Assembly (NCBI GenBank): GCA_030651305.1
Contig: JAUSCI010000010.1
Location: 1-64,000 of the forward strand
DNA from: Sulfuritalea sp.
Lineage (GTDB): Bacteria; Pseudomonadota; Gammaproteobacteria; Burkholderiales; Rhodocyclaceae
DNA: 64,000 nucleotides
Direction of reading: 5' to 3'
Part shown: one piece after another, positions 60,001 through 64,000 of the stretch
Layout: each line of letters begins with the position of its first letter
How positions within the stretch are numbered: the first letter of the stretch is position 1
Translations under genes and position numbers: made by a program
Notes under the pieces: model-generated
Told to the model about the DNA's origin: nothing
Databases searched by the model: none
The model's input: only the letters and a program-made list of their open reading frames with translations

Positions 60001-60500
60001 CGCAGATGCTGGCCAACAATCCGCTGCGCATGAACTACGAAAAGAAGTATCAGGAAGTCATCGCCGCCTACAACGCCGACAAGGACCGCGCCACCGTGGA
60101 GGAAACCTTTGCCAGGCTGCTGGACTTGGCCAACAGCCTGGATGAGGAGCAACGCCGGGCGGTCGAACTGGGCCTTACCGAGGAGCAATTGGCGCTGTTC
60201 GATTTGCTCGGAAAGGAATCGCTGAGCGGCACGGAGCGCGAGAAGATCAAACAGGAGAGCCGTGACCTGCTGGCGGAACTGCAACGCCTGATCGCCCCGC
60301 TGGAGCAATGGACGGAGAAGGAGCAAACACAGGCCGAGGTGGAAGTATTCATCCTTGATCATGTTTATCAGGCCTTGCCTGAGCCGCCATACACAGCGGA
60401 GGACAAGAAGGAAGTCGCCAAGCTGGTCTACCGGCATATCTGGCAGCAAAGCGCGAGCGGATTGTTCGGTTCGCCGCGCACGACGGCGGAAGCACCTTAG
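57042..60500 (+). CDS. hsdR: Type I restriction endonuclease subunit R (helicase/nuclease)
   Basis: [78 protein letters not shown]; 1152 aa. Confidence 0.97.
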   Translation: [1152 protein letters not shown]

Positions 60501-60524
60501 TCGCCGTCCCGCCAGCGCCGACTT
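60501..60524 (+). repeat. 24-bp dispersed motif, copy 10
   Basis: GCCGTCCCGCCAGCGCCGACTTTC, directly after the hsdR stop. Confidence 0.85.
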
Positions 60525-60626
60525 TCGCCAAGCAATCCCGCATCGGCTTCAGTCGCGCCGCGCTGGCGATATCCTTGCTTGGGCTGGCATCATGGCGATA
60601 TCCGAACCCGCCTGAGGAGGAGAATC

Positions 60627-60947
60627 ATGAACGGCTACCAGATCACTTTCTTTACCCAGCAGGACAAGCGTCACCACGGCAAGCCGCTGGCCGACTGGCT
60701 GCTGCATCTGGCGCAGGAGATGGGTCTGCGCGGCGCCACGCTGCTCGCCGGCAGCGAAGGTTTCGGTCATCACGGCCGCATCCATTCTTCGCACTTTTTC
60801 GAACTCGCCGACCAGCCGCTCGAAGTGCAGATGGCGGTGACGGCGGAGGAAGCCGAGCGGCTGTTCGACCGGCTCAAGGCCGAAGGCGTGCATCTGTTCT
60901 ATGTGAAGACGCCGGTCGAGTTCGGCGTGCTCGGCGAGCAGGCGTGA
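60627..60947 (+). CDS. DUF190 family protein
   Basis: NGYQITFFTQQDKRHHGKPLADWLLHLAQEMGLRGATLLAGSEGFGHHGRIHSSHFFELADQPLEV. Confidence 0.92.
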   Translation: MNGYQITFFTQQDKRHHGKPLADWLLHLAQEMGLRGATLLAGSEGFGHHGRIHSSHFFELADQPLEVQMAVTAEEAERLFDRLKAEGVHLFYVKTPVEFGVLGEQA

Positions 60948-62125
60948 CCGAGCCGCGCCCGGCAGTGCCGCGCGCCATCTGGGCGCTCGGCTTTGTCAGC
61001 CTGCTGATGGATGTTTCGTCCGAACTGATCCACAGCCTGTTGCCGGTGTTCATGTTCACCGCGCTGGGTATGTCGGCTTTCAGCATCGGCCTGATCGAAG
61101 GTGCGGCGGAAGCGACGGCGCTGATCGTCAAGGTCTTCTCCGGCGCGCTGTCCGACTGGTGGGGCAGGCGCAAACCGCTGGCGGTGCTCGGCTACGGCCT
61201 CGGTGCGTTGTCCAAGCCCCTGTTCGCACTGGCCGGCGGCGCCGGACTGGTGGTCGCCGCGCGCCTCATCGACCGCATCGGCAAGGGCATCCGCGGCGCG
61301 CCGCGCGATGCGCTGGTGGCCGATCTGGCGCCGCCGGAAGTGCGCGGTGCGGCCTTCGGCCTGCGCCAGTCGCTCGACACCGTCGGCGCCTTCCTCGGCC
61401 CGCTCCTGGCGATGGGCCTGATGCTGCTGTGGGCCAACGATTTTCGCGCCGTGTTCTGGGTGGCGGTGATCCCGGCGGTGCTCTCTGTGGCGCTGCTGGT
61501 GTTCGGCGTGCAGGAACCGGAGCGCAAGGTGCAGGGCCGGCGCGTCAATCCGATCCGGCGCGAGAATCTGCGCCGGCTGCCGCCGGCCTATTGGTGGGTG
61601 GTGGGCATCGGTGCGATGTTCACCCTGGCGCGTTTTTCGGAGGCTTTCCTGGTGCTGCGCGCCGCCGAGGGTGGTTTGCCATTGGCATTGACGCCGCTGG
61701 TGCTGATAGCGATGAACCTGATCTATGCCGCCAGCGCCTATCCGCTGGGCAAGCTGGCGGACTCGATGAGCCACGCTACGCTGCTGGCGGCAGGGCTGGC
61801 GGTGCTGATCGCGGCGGACGCGGCGCTGGCCTGGGACGGGCACGGGCTCGCGGTGTGGCTCGGCGTTGGCCTCTGGGGCCTGCACCTGGGCATGACCCAG
61901 GGCCTGCTCGCGGCGATGATCGCCGACACCGCGCCGGCCGATTTGCGCGGCACGGCCTACGGTTTCTTCAACCTGGCAAGCGGCATCGCGCTGCTGCTGG
62001 CCAGCGCGCTGGCCGGGCTGCTGTGGGACAGCTTCGGCGCTGCATTCACCTTCGTCGCCGGCGGCGCCTTCAGCACGATGGCGCTGATCGCCATCGTTTG
62101 GCGCGAGGCGCGGCAAAAACCCTGA
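60944..62125 (+). CDS. MFS transporter
   Basis: FVSLLMDVSSELIHSLLPVFMFTALGMSAFSIGLIEGAAEAT; RIGKGIRGAPRDALVAD; GTG start overlapping the DUF190 stop. Confidence 0.93.
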   Translation: MTEPRPAVPRAIWALGFVSLLMDVSSELIHSLLPVFMFTALGMSAFSIGLIEGAAEATALIVKVFSGALSDWWGRRKPLAVLGYGLGALSKPLFALAGGAGLVVAARLIDRIGKGIRGAPRDALVADLAPPEVRGAAFGLRQSLDTVGAFLGPLLAMGLMLLWANDFRAVFWVAVIPAVLSVALLVFGVQEPERKVQGRRVNPIRRENLRRLPPAYWWVVGIGAMFTLARFSEAFLVLRAAEGGLPLALTPLVLIAMNLIYAASAYPLGKLADSMSHATLLAAGLAVLIAADAALAWDGHGLAVWLGVGLWGLHLGMTQGLLAAMIADTAPADLRGTAYGFFNLASGIALLLASALAGLLWDSFGAAFTFVAGGAFSTMALIAIVWREARQKP

Positions 62126-62436
62126 ATTCACCGTCCCGGACTCTGTCTGCCATCGCTTTGCGTGACGGAGATTCCGCTTCGCGGGCCGGCAAGCGCCGAT
62201 TAGCGTATTCGCTGCGTTGAGATTCGCGTCCAGGGAAGCGCTTGCCTGCGCCATTTGCTTGTCCCGACGGCGCCCGGGGCGCCATGCATGTGCTTGTTTT
62301 GTATGTGAAACAGGCGTGCCGCATAAATTGACGCCCGGCCTCGAAAAAAATACTTGAGTTGACAGCCTGCCGCCACAGAGGCTAAATCCCGCCGTCAGAC
62401 TGAAGCGATTCAATTCCACCGCAGGAGAAAACCACC

Positions 62437-63198
62437 ATGACGCCACCCCCACTAGCCTCTCGCGAGGCGCTACGCGAAGAGCGTTTCAGCGACGTCTGGA
62501 GCAACGAACTGAACGATGCGTTTGCCGACATCGCTCCCTACTACGACCGGGGCAATGAAATTGCTGCGCTCGGCTTGTGGGGTACCTTTCTCCGGCGCTT
62601 CATGCGATCGGTGGACATCAAGCCGAAGCAGAGGACGCTGGATGTCTGTGCCGGCACCAACGCCATCGGCATCGCCCTGCTCAAGCGCGAGCCGACACTG
62701 GACGTGCACGCCATGGATCGCAGCGCCGAGATGCAGACTGTCGGTCAGCAGCGCGCCGCCGCTCTCGGCTTCCACATCAAGAGCACCATCGGCGATGTGC
62801 ACATACTGCCCTTTCCCGACAACCATTTCGATGTCGTCACGCTGCAATTCGCCTCGCGCCACCTGCGCGTGCGAGAGGTGTTCACGGAGATCCTGCGCGT
62901 GCTCAAGCCCGGCGGGCATTTTCACCATTCCGACATGCTGCGCCCGCGCAACGTGATCGTGAAGACGCTGTATTACACCTACCTCAAGGCCTGCCTGAAT
63001 TTCACCAGTCTGCTGGTCGGTAGCGGGCCGGCGGCGACCAAGTTCAAGCAGTACTTCCTCGATGCGCTGGATTTGTTCTACACCGCCGAAGAACTGTCAA
63101 TCGTGCTGCGTGAACTGGGTTACGTCGATGTGACGGTGGATACGGTGTTCCAAGGCATGCTCGGCTTTCACCGCGCGGTCAAGCCACAGCCGACCTAA
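62437..63198 (+). CDS. UbiE-like class I SAM-dependent methyltransferase
   Basis: LDVCAGTNAIGIALLKREP, LPFPDNHFDVVTLQFASRHL, RVLKPGGHFHHSDMLRPRN. Confidence 0.88.
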   Translation: MTPPPLASREALREERFSDVWSNELNDAFADIAPYYDRGNEIAALGLWGTFLRRFMRSVDIKPKQRTLDVCAGTNAIGIALLKREPTLDVHAMDRSAEMQTVGQQRAAALGFHIKSTIGDVHILPFPDNHFDVVTLQFASRHLRVREVFTEILRVLKPGGHFHHSDMLRPRNVIVKTLYYTYLKACLNFTSLLVGSGPAATKFKQYFLDALDLFYTAEELSIVLRELGYVDVTVDTVFQGMLGFHRAVKPQPT

Positions 63199-63259
63199 CG
63201 GCATCGCAATTGTTTCGTTAAGCCACTGGGAGCGCCGGCATCCTGCAGGCGCTTTTGGA

Positions 63260-63440
63260 AGCTCAGCCTTCCGCCATCTCCGGCTTGCGCATTTTTCCCA
63301 CGGGTTCTTGCGACTGATGCCGAGCAGAGCGGCGGTATCCGCTATGCGGCCGCCGCACTCGGTCAGCGCGCGCCGGATGTAGGCGCGTTCGCATTCCCGC
63401 AAATGGTCGCTGAGCGGCTGCCGTAGCGCAGCCGGTACTA
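63260..63440 (-). pseudogene. Remnant of an NtrC-family regulator C-terminus (Fis-type HTH), frameshifted
   Basis: LRQPLSDHLRECERAYIRRALTECGGRIADTAALLGISRKNPWEK then frame change (KMRKPEMAEG in the adjacent frame); no sigma-54 AAA+ domain upstream. Confidence 0.65.
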
Positions 63441-63531
63441 TCTGATGGCTACGGAGCCTGAAATCCAGGAGACTCTTTGCCGGGTCAGACTGCCCCAGTG
63501 ATGCGGAACCTCCGGCTCAAGGATCAAGGCG

Positions 63532-64000
63532 TCACTTGTGATCTTGTTGCCAATCTCGCACCAATGTCCGCGCCGCCTCGATTTCCTTGGCGGTCATCCT
63601 TTCCTCGAGAAGCTTCTTGTTCCTCGCGCCTTCTTCACCTCGCGCGCCTTCTGCCAGGCTGAACCATTTATATGCTTGCACCAGATCCACGGCCATGCCT
63701 TCGCCATTGGTGTACATCACACCAAGTTCGAACTGCGCCAACCGATTATTCTGCTCAGCTGCCTTCAGGTACCACTCCAATGCCATCGTGTAGTCTTGTC
63801 GCAGTCCCCGTCCCTGGACATACATCGTGGCAAGATTGAACTGCGCCAGGGCATTGCCTTGATCGGCTGACTTGTTGAACCACGACGCGGATTCCTTGTC
63901 GTCTTGTGGCACCCCCTGCCCTTTGACATACATTACGCCAAGGTTGAACTGCGCCAACGGACTGCCCTGTTCGGACGCTTTGCGGAACCACGATGCGGCA
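63532..64000 (-). CDS. Sel1-repeat (SLR) protein, partial (runs off the window)
   Basis: Repeats AQFNLGVMYVKGQGVPQDDKESASWFNKSADQGNALAQFNLATMYVQGRGLRQDYTMALEWYLKAAEQ; frame stays open to 64000. Confidence 0.9.
   Translation of the reverse strand, partial: AASWFRKASEQGSPLAQFNLGVMYVKGQGVPQDDKESASWFNKSADQGNALAQFNLATMYVQGRGLRQDYTMALEWYLKAAEQNNRLAQFELGVMYTNGEGMAVDLVQAYKWFSLAEGARGEEGARNKKLLEERMTAKEIEAARTLVRDWQQDHK

Noticed and set aside
60530-60626. Possible fluoride-type riboswitch upstream of the DUF190 gene (TGGCGATATCC repeated at ~60567 and ~60591)
   Set aside because: Sequence order does not match the crcB motif consensus as I know it; only a short direct repeat is evident.
1-64000. CRISPR array or complete prophage
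   Set aside because: No regularly spaced repeat-spacer pattern, Cas genes, or phage structural/integrase genes seen in the ORF track.

Overview
A 64-kb, GC-rich, densely coding bacterial chromosome segment. Gene content looks like a betaproteobacterium, possibly near Rhodocyclales (inference only). Core blocks from left to right: pilD/pilC; a CBS-domain CorC-type protein; a CcsA-like protein; ffh; a lytic transglycosylase; proS; rppH; coq7; an OsmC-like gene; tandem tRNA-Lys(UUU)/tRNA-Lys(CUU); ccmABCDEFGHI; periplasmic nitrate reductase napDAGHB with convergent napF. Next come an arsenic/metal/thiol cluster (arsR, arsP-like permease, thioredoxin-like, CDF transporter, CcdA-like fusion, rhodanese, arsC, arsD, arsA, ACR3, GDCCVxC protein), a two-component system with a Spy-like protein, and a large multi-PAS hybrid kinase. 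The right side holds a DUF4395/ABC/FtsX/LolA-like/outer-membrane gene set, a type I restriction-modification locus with an embedded AlbA_2-type ATP-binding gene, DUF190, an MFS transporter, a methyltransferase, a decayed NtrC-type fragment and a truncated Sel1-repeat gene. Main unexplained observations: (1) a dispersed ~24-bp motif, GCCGTNYCRCCAGCGCCGACTYT, whose core CCAGCGCCGACT occurs 9 times exactly by eye. It lies inside unrelated genes in open frames or just 3' of stop codons, co-oriented with the upstream gene. (2) An HNH nuclease gene between ~250-bp imperfect inverted repeats whose outer ends carry that motif. (3) Two REP-like palindromes read in frame inside hsdM. (4) A shared ~75-bp promoter block with direct GTAAC repeats in front of the Spy-like gene and the ABC/LolA-like gene set. 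(5) Operator-like palindromes and repeats in the type I R-M locus. All calls were made by reading sequence and ORFs; no database searches were run.
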